Source of the DNA: Phytophthora hibernalis
Taxonomy: Eukaryota > Oomycota > Peronosporomycetes > Peronosporales > Peronosporaceae
Length of the DNA stretch: 64,000 bases
NCBI GenBank assembly: GCA_012656075.1
Contig: JAAKBF010000012.1
Span: forward strand, 124,001 to 188,000
Direction of reading: 5' to 3'
Part shown: positions 43,527 to 54,180 of the stretch, piece after piece
Numbering within the stretch: position 1 is the stretch's first letter
How the letters are laid out: the number at the start of each line of letters is the position of its first letter
Notes under the pieces: generated by a model
What the model saw: only the letters and a program-made list of their open reading frames with translations
What the model was told of the DNA's origin: nothing
Database searches by the model: none
Program-made: the position numbers and the translations under genes

Positions 43527-44564
43527 TCGTCCCGAGCGTGGTTGAACTTAGTGCCGTAATATTGCAAGTGGGACTTCGTAATTTACGAGATTTTATACAG
43601 GATTTGCGTGCATTACGTGAACATGGTGGTTCCGATAGCCACCGATCAACGCACAGAGTTACTAGTTAGCATATTTTTGCCGAGCGAGAACTTTGTTTTA
43701 GCCAATGAAAAAAATTCTCCAGAATAAGCATGCGAGTACCGTTGTCTATGAAGGCGGTCAAAATGACCCCTTCACCATGTCCGTACCACTTTGTGGAAGG
43801 GACACCAGCTGAGGCGAGTACAGTGATTTATGAAAGGGTTCCTTTTTCCCCGTTCATGTCTTAACATCATGGCTTGTATGGTATACTTTATTTAATTAAA
43901 AACATGGCGTTCGCGAAAGGGTTACTATAGATACTTATTTTTTTCCTTTTTTATCATCAGTGATGACCCACAAGCATCAGATTCACCTTCTGCTTCCAAA
44001 GTAAATCCCCAACTTCTATATAGTTATTGAGTTTGTAAAACTTCACGAAGTACTAATCGAAGTTATCTATTCTTATTATAGTTTTTAGTTATCTATTGAT
44101 ATTATAGTTTTGATATATATCTACTAGAATATTGGGCTGGTATTAATAACGCTGAGCAGTAGTCAGGGCTCGGAAAAATAATTACTAAGGCTGCGCGTAG
44201 GCTGGGATAGCGGATCCAACTCAAGTATATTGTTTGAAACGGAAATCCTAGTTGTCCTAATACATGTAAAGGCGATCCTCTACACTCGTCAGACCGGCGT
44301 GCCAGCGACCGATACGAAATCCGCAATTTCGGCATCCCCCAGGACTAGGATTCCAAACAGGTAATGCAACGGCGTGTAACAGTCCTCGCATTCCGACACT
44401 CGTCCTATCACGTCGGGCTTTCTGCGCGATATTTTAATTTTTTAAATACATGTACAACACAATCATGGCGACGAAAGGTCCCACTTAACCGTTTTCGGTC
44501 AAAACATACCAAAACTTACATACCCACAGTTTAGTTAAGCGTCAAAGTACTAGTATCGCCCACA
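43527..44564. other. Intergenic, no gene seen
   Basis: AT-rich, with a local direct repeat of 'gttatctattgatattatag' words near 44065-44110. No credible frame. Confidence 0.5.
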
Positions 44565-44880
44565 GTGAGTTTTAGCATGTACTCGGCAAGACCACGCGCT
44601 GCCCAGTGGTGGTTTAAGGCCCTTGTGTATCACGCGGACTTACTGAAAAACTGCAAGCTCCCACAGCACCAATATAAAGTTTGTTCCATTCGAAAGCTGA
44701 AGGTGGGCCAACGCAGTGCCTCTCGCTTCTACTGCGAAGCATGCAGCGACGGCAACAAGCGCTACATCAAAACAACAGCAGAGAGTTAGAACGGAGTTTG
44801 CTACAATGCATACAGCCAGTCTTACCGCAAGACTCAACAGCAGTACTTCTACCAGTAGAGAGCAGGTACACGGGCTAGCG
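44565..44880 (+). pseudogene. piggyBac-like zinc finger fragment
   Basis: The frame from 44565 to 44789 holds the C-terminal zinc finger of a piggyBac-like transposase: Y-K-V-C-S-I-R-K ... R-F-Y-C-E-A-C-S. It then runs into stops. The catalytic part is missing and the following DNA belongs to a transposase on the other strand, so two element pieces meet tail to tail here. Confidence 0.6.
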
Positions 44881-45653
44881 GTTCCACCACAACGTCATCT
44901 GTAGGAGCGGACAACACTTTGCGACTGCTACAGTTGACGAACCACGCGCAATTTCAGGTGGGCGCGACGCTGCCTTCGTGATAATCACCGGTGGGAAGCT
45001 TTTCTCGTTTGTCTGGATGGCTCCTACTGTGTATACAGTCCGAGCCAAGAGTTGAAGCGCGAGCTGGATCGATCTGTATAAGCGGTCGACAACTACAGCG
45101 TGAAAGACTCCGTCTTGTGGAGGGCAGAACTTCATGCATATTACGAATTACGGCAACAGGACCGGAGTTCGGGTCCGCTGAAAACTGGGTTGGGGATGCG
45201 CCTCCAAGTTCATCAGTGTGCTGGTTTGTTCCGCAGTACACCTCAAGTCTAACATGTAGTATAACAACATCATTGTAAAAAGGCATGTGTCAATATACAA
45301 CTTGTAAGACTTAGCCAAAAACAAAGCAACTCCACAATGGAGTTGCAAATAATAGCTCTCAACGTACCGAAAACAATAGGCCGTGTCCGAACAGCAACTC
45401 ATAAAAATTTCGTTCCACATTTATGAGTCTTTGCTTTCATAAACTGCCGCGTTCCATTTCGGCGGCTTGCTGACGGTATCATCGCATCGTCGAAGGCCAG
45501 AACTGGAGGGACTCTGTAGCCTCGCGCAAAAGTCACATGAAGTATATCAACAACCGAGCGCACCTTCCAAGATCGGTCTGAATCAGCTCGCGCATCAGTG
45601 TTGTCGATGAAGTGCAAGTTTTGCATCACTCTCCCGAACCTTGCCTTGGACAT
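44875..45653 (-). pseudogene. piggyBac-like transposase, catalytic fragment
   Basis: From 45653 the frame gives F-G-R-V-M-Q-N-L-H-F and L-A-F-D-D-A-M-I-P-S with the first catalytic Asp. The region around 45420 gives M-S-C-C-S-D-T-A-Y-C-F before an intron-like gap. 45260-45135 gives L-E-V-Y-C-G-T-N-Q-H, and 45100-44900 gives V-V-V-D-R-L-Y-R-S-I with the second Asp. The third Asp region and the zinc finger are missing. The upstream part to about 45880 is too broken to trace. Confidence 0.75.
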
Positions 45654-46173
45654 AAAATTTCCAAGCGTTCATGTCGGTACAGCTCCCATAGAAGTAGACA
45701 CAACGATTTGCAAACCGCCGCCAATGAGAGCAAAGTATTAGGGCCACTAGAAAACCCATGCAGTAATAATGGTCTCAGGCTGATTTTTTATGTCGCTTGG
45801 TCTCAGAAATCAACATGTCCTCCCTTGACGCATCTCCGTCTCGGACTAACTTGCTTTCATACAAACGATCTACACGCTCGTTGAGGTGCTGGTCGTAGTA
45901 CCGATTGCTTTCCGTAACAATCCGGCGCCAAAATCGGCGCCACAATCGGAGGGGGCAAAAAGAAAAAACAACGCCAACGGCGACTCAGCCCTTTCAGCAC
46001 CTCTGCAGTCGGCCCATAAGCTCCAGTGTAGAGACCGGGATAGGTTTCAGCTCTTGATGTGTATGTTTCAGCATCTAGACAGAAAATACAACATGCAAGA
46101 AATCAGTACATGTTATATATACTACATCAACACACTTTGAAACGCACCAAAGTTCCATCCAGCCGTACGCATC

Positions 46174-47098
46174 TTGGCCAATACAGATTCGTCTTCAGAA
46201 ATCACAGACATCTCCGCGTTGGCCAGTGACTCCCGACTGGGGTACTTCGCCACTTCCTGCCGGACCGGTGGATGGAACACCCACCACAGCGGAAATCAGT
46301 ACTCTATCATCAAGTTAAAACTCGCCAGCATCCGCTGGTTTCATCGCCGATACAAGGACCAGTCCCTGCCAACAAGCCCGAGGCTCGACCTGTTACTCCA
46401 AGGTATCAAACGCCTATCTTCACCTCGACAAAAGAAAGAGCCGCTGACTCCGTCATTCCTGCGTATGCTCCACCGCTCTCTCGATATTTCCAAACCAAGA
46501 CAGCGCTTGCTATGGGGAGCATCGTCGTAGGCTACTTCTTCCTTCTTCGGAGATCAGAATTTCTCAAAATTGGCCAAACGCGTCGGTTCTACTGCCTGAA
46601 GACCAACAACGCATTTTCTCCGACGACAACGGCAGACGAGTGACGCGGAAACTTGCCACATCCGTGACAATCGGCCGGGAAGGCGCCAAAAACGACCAAT
46701 TCGGTCATGACGCCTGGCGTACCATGAATTCCTCCGGCGACAAACTGCTCTGTCCAATCGAAGGGTTCCACCATATTCTCCGAGCACGAAAATTACTAAA
46801 GGTCGATGAACACCGGCATCTGTGCGCCTCGCTCACAGCCCGAGAGGTTGTGACAGCCATTAAGAACACGGCGCGAAGGATCGGTGTTCCTGCTGTCAGC
46901 TACTCGTCTCACTCAATCCGAATTGGAGGCGCGACAGCTCTAGCCGCAGGAGATGCAAACAAGCTCTCTATAAAGTTCCTCGGTCGATGGCTATCCAATT
47001 GCTACGAAGAGTTCCCGAGATTGGCGGCCACGGAGCCAAAGGGGCTATCGCAACGAATGCTACGACCAGCCCAGTTATCACGCGCGGCGAGCAAATAA
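46174..47098 (+). pseudogene. Tyrosine recombinase of a DIRS/Ngaro-like element
   Basis: The recombinase that would insert the circular DNA copy of a YR retroelement. Frame 1 (46174-46530) is the core-binding part. Frame 2 (to 46643) holds L-L-R-R-S-E-F with the first catalytic Arg. Frame 3 (46640-47098) holds G-A-K-N-D-Q-F-G, then H-S-I-R-I-G-G-A-T (near 46912), G-R-W-L-S and the Tyr in N-C-Y-E-E-F (near 47000). Two frameshifts, near 46515 and 46620. The pair of direct repeats just after the stop (47116-47187, 47354-47425) marks the 3' terminus of the element. Confidence 0.85.
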
Positions 47099-47115
47099 TC
47101 TTAGCTCTAGGGCTG

Positions 47116-47187
47116 CTCACCACGCCCTCCGACTCGACCGTAGCAAACAATACATCTCTTTGCCCCAAGTGACTTGCGTGATGGAAA
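47116..47187 (+). repeat. Split direct repeat, B1
   Basis: 72 bases starting CTCACCACGCCCTCCGACTC, repeated at 47354-47425 with about one change and an offset of 238. It begins 18 bases after the recombinase stop. Confidence 0.9.
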
Positions 47188-47353
47188 GCGGAAGTATCCT
47201 GGAAGGATACTCCTATTTCTGGAAGCATAAGATGCGGACGACGTGCTGCTTCATCGCAGACTGCGACAAGGTCGCCACGTCAAGTTTAGAGTAGAGCGTG
47301 TAGTTATCGTTGCTCACTTTCGTTCTCACATCGTTCGCAGCACTCGAACCCGC

Positions 47354-47425
47354 CTCACCACGCCCTCCGACTCGACCGTAGTAAACAATACATCTCTTTG
47401 CCCCAAGTGACTTGCGTGATGGAAA
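47354..47425 (+). repeat. Split direct repeat, B2 (element 3' end)
   Basis: Second copy of 47116-47187. The segment 47188-47353 would be A2. LINE-like sequence starts right after this copy, so the element end lies here. Confidence 0.9.
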
Positions 47426-47712
47426 CAATTTATGTGGCGTACACATCAACAGAGCGGAGAAGGCATAAGCTGAACCCTGGCTTACTGCACACACCCAAAG
47501 CCGCAGAGGGCGTAGGGATGGTATCAAAAGCGGTAGCCGTGAAGGCACAGCAGATGAAACATGCGCTAATTTGGCTCACACAACGTGAGGACAGATATTT
47601 CCAAGCATGGCGCGCCTGGGCCTACAGAAGGAGAATGTCCGAGATGGATACAGTAGCCACGATCCAGGAGTTATCCAGATCATGCAGCAAAGCAAAAAGG
47701 AATCATGGCTGA
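47426..47712 (+). pseudogene. LINE (non-LTR) RT C-terminal fragment
   Basis: An open frame with A-A-E-G-V-G-M-V-S-K-A-V-A-V-K-A-Q-Q, then L-I-W-L-T-Q and Y-F-Q-A-W-R-A-W-A. This resembles the region between the RT thumb and the zinc domain of LINE-type elements. The frame ends at 47712. The zinc part of a similar element lies at 49562-49990, separated by unrelated DNA. Confidence 0.5.
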
Positions 47713-48450
47713 AGGATGCAAGATCTCATAGGAGATTTGCTACGCCCAAATGAGGTGGGCCGACTTATCTTTGGAAAATTAATCCTTGGATAAGGAAAAC
47801 GAAAGGGCGGATGTTATCTAGCAAACAGTATCACCGTATTCAGGTATGTACGATAGAAGACCTCAACATTCAGCGAACTGTATTGACATCCTACTCGTTA
47901 ACAATTCCGCTACCGATCATGATCAACAAGCACCACACAAGACAAAATCTATGTCGGTGGGCGTTAGCGGTTTTAATGGGGTACCTAGCGATCGAGATAG
48001 GGGAAAGCGGCAGTACGCAACAACCTGACATTGCGCCAGCCACCGGAACTACGACATGCATACTCGTGGACAATTACTGAAAGGGCCACGTGATTGAAAG
48101 AATGCGGGATGGAGGGTAAGAGGATCACAGTGATATAAAGTTAAACCAAGCGAATGATGGAATACATTGGGGGATACATGTAGCGGCCGACTCGTCAGTA
48201 TCGGAGAGATGCAAGAAAGATTTCGTTGCGTTTCAAATGGCGCAAAAGACAAGCGGTCTGGTGTTTGTGGCGCATCCCAGTCTCCACCGTTTTCCATGGT
48301 GCCTTCCCCCAACGGTTCGGAACAAAAATGCAGTACATCACTAAAAAAACTAGCTTTTCACAAGGCGAAAGCGGAACTAGGTGAAGGTTTAACGGCAGTC
48401 ATCAACAGGGTGGGCAAGTGGGTAGCTCAGGACGACCCCACAACCAAGTT
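47713..48450. other. No recognised gene
   Basis: The longest frame is 48167-48484 plus (105 residues), without recognisable motifs. It runs into the LTR-like sequence at 48451. Confidence 0.35.
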
Positions 48451-49285
48451 ATTGTGGTGTAGTGCGTTGGAAACGATGGATTGAATGCGACGTCGAGAAT
48501 AAGTCACCGTCATGAGACCTTCGGGACACATGACAAAGTGTACCCACGAGTGGAGTCGTACTTGTCCGAAGTACCAAGATACTGCTGAAGAGTGAGGGTC
48601 GACGATCGACGATCGACGTTCGTACTTAACGTCGAACTTCAACGAACGCATCACGGGGAGCGTAAACAAGATTGTGACGTTGGACAAGCACGCAAGGAAG
48701 GCAGCCGGTCATCCGATGATGTGTGGGCATAAGGTGAGTCGAAGATCGCACGAAGTAGGTGTAGTCAGCACGGAGTGCAGGAAGATTGTAGGTCAGTCAC
48801 GAATTAGCAACCAAGAGCTCAAGGCAAATCAACCTTCTTTGGACATTAATGTTTCTGTCGTCTGCTTCTGTGAAGTTCTATACGTTATTTAGTTGATCGA
48901 GGGAGACTCGCCGTGGTTTCAACCCCCAACCCGTGTCTGACAGGAAGGCACGTTAAACTCAAGTCCCGCGAGGGCAAGCATAGCAACAAAGTCCCGCAAG
49001 GACAGGAGTAGCAACTCGTCGGCAACGACAACAAAGGAAGAGCAACTCGTCGGCAACGACAACAAAGGAATAGCGGCTCGTTGACCAAGACGACCAAGGA
49101 ATAGCAGCTCGTCGACCAAGACGACCAAGGCATAGCAGCTCGTCGACCCCGACAGCCAAGGCAATGCAAAGCAACCCTCTACGGAGAAGAAGTCACGTCT
49201 ATTAGAGAGACGCTTCGACTTACAAGACTCGACGTTCGCGTGAAGGTTTCCACGCAGACGTCACCCCGCAGACGACTTTAGCATC
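48451..49285 (+). repeat. Probable 5' LTR region of gypsy element 2
   Basis: 48451-48525 starts TGTGGTGTAGTGCGTTGGAAA and matches 62750-62822. At 62750 a purine-rich tract (GGATGGGGGCGGC) precedes it as at a 3' LTR. That makes 48451 the likely outer edge of the 5' LTR. The inner edge and a primer site could not be placed. It contains the 31-base tandem array at 49010-49164. Confidence 0.5.
49010..49164. repeat. Tandem array, 5 x 31 bp
   Basis: Five units start at 49010, 49041, 49072, 49103 and 49134, each AGCRRCTCGTYG-like. Units 1-2 and 3-5 form two subtypes. Confidence 0.9.
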
Positions 49286-49561
49286 GAACGCTTGAACACC
49301 CCGTCCAACGAAATCACGTTAGTCAAGTCCCCGGAATTCAGCGCACCGCACGCGAAGTACAGTGTGTCAAGTGCACTTTGTGTGTAGATCGAGCCCTCCA
49401 GCACGCAATTTCTGAGAGCCCGCTCCACCACATTATGCAGCAAACACCGGCGCAAATATGGGCGTACCGAATTGCAATCACAGGTTGGTAAACTATCGAC
49501 TAGCAGTCAAGCAGCTGAACATGTACCATACAGAGCGCCAGGACAACAACAGTTGTTAAAA
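49286..49561. other. No recognised gene
   Basis: A gap between the LTR-like region and the LINE fragment; no credible frame. Confidence 0.4.
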
Positions 49562-49990
49562 ATGACCTAGCTGTGAGGGTCAGAAGAAAACACTAGCCCA
49601 CATCTTTTGGGACTGTGCATCTGCACAAGCCTGCTGGCGAGCGCTGATCGGTCACTGGACAGGGAAAAATTGGGCACAACAGCAAATACTCAACTTCAAG
49701 GGAATTAATATCACGCAAACCGCCGAAGATACCTACCGAGATCCGTCAGCGACTCCAGGCAACAGTAGCGGATGACCCGGAGCAGTATGAAGGAGAATGG
49801 AAAAGGATTTGGTGGATCCTCAGCTCCATCTGCATCACGATATTATGGGTTCAACGTAACCGAGAGGGAAAGGTCACAGTGCACGGAAGCCATTAAGAAT
49901 TTTTAACCTCTGGACTCCGACACATACGTGCGTTGGCAACACGTGAACGACGAAGGCCGCACACCATAATTCAGGGCACACGACTGCTCA
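49562..49990 (+). pseudogene. LINE C-terminal zinc-binding (zf-RVT) fragment
   Basis: The first frame holds C-E-G-Q-K-K-T-L-A-H-I-F-W-D-C-A-S-A-Q-A, the zf-RVT pattern (C ... H-x2-W-x-C) at the end of many non-LTR reverse transcriptases. It is followed by W-R-A-L-I-G-H-W. After a stop near 49775 another frame gives E-W-K-R-I-W-W-I-L-S-S-I, the usual C-terminal helix region. The RT core is missing. Confidence 0.65.
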
Positions 49991-50159
49991 TTTGTCTACA
50001 AGTACTGTCGAGACAAACAAAGAGGCACCACCATCGGTGGTGATTCAAATACAATCACCGGGTCGAGAACCGATACCGGCGTTGCTATCCTGGCTTCGAA
50101 AATTCCAGACATCTTGTATACCGTAAAGTTAAATAGACAAGTCTGACCTCTCTCTCTAT

Positions 50160-51480
50160 GTGACCGACGGTCAGGTTCACAACATCCCCCAAGGGATACT
50201 GGCCCCGATTTTTCCGCCCGCCAGCAGCCAATCCGATCGCGGACCACCCAACTGCACCGCCGGTGTCACATTCGCCCCGTCCCGAGATTCCTTCTTTTCC
50301 GACGAAGCCGCAAGCAACCACTCGGCGGCATCGGCGGGAATGCGAGACGGAGTCAACGCTCATGCGGTCGAAATGGAGCCGCCGTTGGTGGCGGCGCCAA
50401 CACCTCGGTATCACGCGCGGATCGTGCGCGCGCTGGCGGCGCAGCCAGAACTGCTCGCCGAGTATCAGGACCGCCTGACGAAGCCCTCTGCATCGCCGGC
50501 TAAACGACAGCGGACGGAGTCGGCACGGAGCGAGGACGACAGCGAGCGCGGGTCACGGTCGGCCTTCCGGCCAACCACTCGTCAGCGATCTCTTCATCAG
50601 CTGCTCTTCAACCAGGTGCGTGTGCTGCTGCGTTCTTGGACGGCCTTATTTCCCACTCTGCAGTGCAATTTGCCCCGCATCCCGGCGTGTTGATCCTCCT
50701 GTACGACTTACGCGCGGTTTATCCATCATGCGCCTGGTGTTCATGAATCCCGTGGACAAGATAACCTGGGTGCAAGCCCGCCCCGCCAACATGCAGAATT
50801 TTTCGTATGCGATAACGTTACCCGCACCCAGTGTGCGTCATGATCCAACGATATTGTATCCGCCATTGGCAGCCTAAGTACCTACTGTGTGAGCTTCGCT
50901 GCCCCGGAGCTGGTCCAGCTAGTCCAGCATTTGCACAGTTCGTACTACAAGAAATCGGCGGAGGCGCTTGGACGCGTGCAGACTTTCCCCACTTTGTGTA
51001 CTGGGTCGACGTCATCCTCGAACAGTTTCGCTCGGTTCGCTGTGCAAGACACCGTCTCCCGGGCTCACCCGGACTTCCAGTCGACCGTCCAGCTCCTCAC
51101 GCAACGAAAACCGGACGAACTGCTGAGCAACGAGGCAACGCAAGCCCAACCCTAGTCGTTACCCGGCGGGCGGAGCCGCTTTGCCGAACAGACGCACCTC
51201 GTGGACAGGTACTCGTCGGGGCGCCGGCGTCATGACTTGGCAAGGCCACAGCCGTCGACCAGAAATGGGTCCGGATTCCAGCGCCAGGTACCTCGACAGG
51301 GCGACCGGGAGCTCTGCCTGCGCTCCATCTCACGCCGAGGATGTACGGGTGTGGCCGGCGCGCCATCAAGTGCATATACCCTGACCGAGCCCACTTCATA
51401 CCGGCGGAACTCCCATCCGAGGTGCGGACCTACGTCAACCAGCGATTTGGTGGTCTTGCACCAGCATTGAAGCACTTGTG
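50160..51480 (+). pseudogene. Gag-like ORF of a DIRS/Ngaro-like element
   Basis: 50160-50693 is a disordered, Ala/Pro/Arg-rich N-terminal part. 50620-51155 holds a more folded part (L-V-F-M-N-P-V-D-K-I, then F-A-A-P-E-L-V-Q-L-V-Q-H-L) in shifting frames. 51290-51370 has E-L-C-L-R-S-I-S-R-R-G-C-T-G, a Cys-containing end like the gag of oomycete DIRS-type elements. Broken by several frameshifts. The RT of the same element follows at 51768. Confidence 0.55.
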
Positions 51481-51767
51481 AGACGTCGGACAGGGTCGGC
51501 TCCGGTACCACCCACTGGCTGCATCGGTTCAAGCCCCCTTGCCCACTTGCTTCAGCGCGATGAACTGACTAAGGAGGTCAACATTAGAGCGGTCGCACGA
51601 TGTTATGGCTTCAATTACGATGGTAATACAACCAGCTTACAGCATCTGCTTTCGTACCTGGCTCGCCGCAGCGGTTTGGCTCTCTCGACCCTTGTGCAGC
51701 TGGTGCGGGGAGAAACCGAGCACGACCCCGGCCGAACAAGGTTCTTCGACCTGAAACATATCGGCGG

Positions 51768-53165
51768 TTGCTGGCGGACTACTGTAACCTGGATCAACTA
51801 GTCGAGATAGCCCGGCACGGATTTCGCGCACAGTGGCTGCTGCCGGCACCTCGGCAGAGCGACCGACAACAGAATCACAGATCGGTACTCACTTGTGCGG
51901 CAGACGTCACGCAGCGAATCCGTGAAGGAGAAACTACCGGTGCATACCTCGTGGTGGATGATGATGTCTTTGAGAGCTGGGCGGTTTACGTCAGCCTGTT
52001 CGGGGCGATCGCGAAGTCGGATGGCACCATCCGGTTGATACACGACTTAACGTATCGCCCGGTTGAGTGTCCAAATGATCTCACCGACCCAACTTCACTG
52101 CCAAGCCTGACATACCAGCCAATGGCAGCTCTTGCGCAGCGCATCGAAGACCTCCGACGCCGTTATCACGATGTGCATGATGTACACATTGCGTTTCGGC
52201 ACCTCCGAAACCACGCGGACGATGTAGCGTGGATGTGTGGCCGCACTCCGGACAACACGGCTGGTGTGGTAGATTTGTCTGCGCCGTTCGGCTGGACGGG
52301 ATCTCCAGCCTTGTACGGTATCTTTGGTGACGCTATTTGTCATCTTCTCAGCCATCAAAGCCCCTCCAGCATGTTTCCTTCGGCACTCGACACGGAGGCA
52401 TTCTTCCCATATGCCTGGGTCGACGATAATCTCTTGATCGATCCTGACACGGGGGACCGCTGCGTCATCGCGGAAGATGCACTGCGATTACAATGCTAGC
52501 AGTCTTGGGCCCCAACGGCATCAAAGAGAGCAAGTTCTACCAATGGTCTTTCCGACTGACAGCCCTAGGCCTCGAATGGGACACAGAGGCAGCCACAGTG
52601 TCCATACCAACGGACAAAATCACTAAGGCGTTGGCGCGCATCAACTCGGTACGGACTTGCGAGCGGGTCACCAAAGAAACCCTCGCCGGTTTACTTGGCA
52701 GCCTTCGTCACGTTGCAACCTGTCTCCAGGCGGCTCGGCCGTTTTATCAGCGGTTGCACACACTTAGTCGATTTACACCACGTTAGGGCTCCATCCCATT
52801 GTCGTCGTTGGCGTACGCGGACCTGCTGTGATTCGACAGTCTCTTGCAAGCAGGCCGACTACGTGGAATTCTGACACGTCTCTTCGGCGATCTCCTAGTT
52901 CCAGATGCACACTGGACATGGACGCTAGTGACCCATAGGCTGCTGCATCCTGGACCCAACCATGAAACGCTTCATCACCGTCCAGTTCGACTCCGATGAA
53001 CTCGACGGGGCCTCTTTCTCTGACGCGACCGCTTCGTTTGATATCAACATTCGCGAACTCTTCTGAATCGCATTGGCGGCGATGATTTTCGCCCCGAGCT
53101 GAATGCGACTAGTTCCCAGGCGCACATGTTCCTGCACGCTATGGAAGCCCTCGCGAGAGGAATTG
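51768..53165 (+). pseudogene. Reverse transcriptase/RNase H of a DIRS/Ngaro-like element
   Basis: The RT (51768-52499) has V-S-L-F-G-A-I-A-K-S-D-G-T-I-R-L-I-H-D-L-T, P-F-G-W-T-G-S-P-A-L-Y and the active site A-W-V-D-D-N (near 52420). These are typical of YR-retroelement RTs, which lack the YxDD of gypsy. The thumb is at 52493-52786 (G-L-L-G-S-L-R-H-V-A-T). RNase H traces lie at about 52960-53150 (I-N-I-R-E-L-F, then A-P-E-L-N-A-T-S-S-Q-A-H) with a stop at about 53064. No recombinase follows; gypsy 2 gag starts instead, so the element is truncated. Confidence 0.8.
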
Positions 53166-53219
53166 TGGGTCTGCCCCACTGGCGCCGCCGGTTCCTGTGG
53201 TGATGGCCCCGGAGGTGTC

Positions 53220-54180
53220 CATGACACGGGCATCCAGCTCGGACGTATCAGTCCAAGGGCCACTCCACAGACTGCTTACCCGGCCGACGATCCAGACGAT
53301 TTCTTCGATCTAGGAACCGAGACTGGGGAGAGGTCACACCCGGCTTTGGTGTTGACAAACACGTCTTGAGGGTCTATGATCCGTATCCGCATCTCCACGA
53401 CATCTGATCTCAAGAGGTTTAGCGGACGTGATGCCACCGAAGAAAAGTCACGCACATGTCTCAACAAGTTGCAGTCGGCTGCGAAGCGAGACGGCATGTC
53501 ACCTTCGGAGATGTGTTTACTGTTGAACGACCTGATCTCAGGACCTGCAAGGCAATAGTATCTTCATTTGATTCGTGACATCCGAACGTTGTGGAACGAG
53601 CTGTCCTCGCAATTTCAATACCAGTATTGTAGGAAGGGAGTCTCCGTCGCACGAAAGTATTATCATGCCACGAAGCGATCGGATGAAAATCCCTAGAGTA
53701 CTTGCATCTATTGAACGTTGTAGGAATCCGGACCAAGGTGAAAGTCAAGGATGACATGGCTACTGATCGTCGAGAACACGTCGAACACTTCATCGACACT
53801 CTGGGTTCCAACGAACAACCGTTGGCCGATCAGTTCATCATGTTAAAGATCGAGGATGCGGAAGCACTCGAACAAGTACTTCGTTCTCGCGAATGAAGCC
53901 GTGACCGACAAGGAAAGGTTGTGTATAACCCATCGATATTCCGCGCGAAGAATCCACCTCCAGCGCCCGCCAAAGCTGTCAACTTGCTACGAGCACAGGG
54001 GGATGACGGAGGCGACGAATACCTGATGCTCACGCAACTCGATGATGAATGTCAAGATGAGCCGGCGAAAGTCGAGGCTGTAGCCCCTACGGGCAACAAC
54101 GAGAAGCGCTCGACGGAAACCCGTCCGAAGCCCCTTGCACGCACTGTGAGCTCACGCTGCACAAAAGCGATGACTGCTAG
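53220..54180 (+). pseudogene. Gypsy element 2 gag
   Basis: The gag core lies in three frames: about 53270-53370 (D-D-P-D-D-F-F-D-L-like), 53376-53558 (L-K-R-F-S-G-R-D-A-T-E-E-K) and 53640-53896 (S-V-A-R-K-Y-Y-H-A-T-K-R-S-D-E, then H-V-E-H-F-I-D-T-L). Stops and shifts separate them. It packages the element RNA when intact. The protein continues to the zinc knuckles at 54190. Confidence 0.7.

Larger units (their letters stand above)
38270..43774. mobile_element. Candidate 5.5 kb element bounded by inverted repeat
   Basis: TGAAGGGGTCATTTGACC at 38270 faces TGAAGGGGTCATTTTGACC (minus strand, ending at 43774), about 20 bases with one indel. CCA stands just outside both. Inside are a Dot1-like gene (plus) and a piggyBac-like transposase (minus). 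Ends with a GGGTCA/TGACCC fold fit my memory of piggyBac-like termini, but the expected TTAA is not at these ends, so the boundary is a hypothesis. Confidence 0.4.

Noticed and set aside
37377..43925. TTAACCCTTG near 37377 and AAGGGTTAC near 43915 as piggyBac ends
   Set aside because: Only a few matching bases and an imperfect TTAA; similar AAGGG words occur nearby, so chance is likely.
49010..49164. Possible CRISPR array
   Set aside because: The 31-base units are directly adjacent without spacers, and the genome is eukaryotic; it is a minisatellite.
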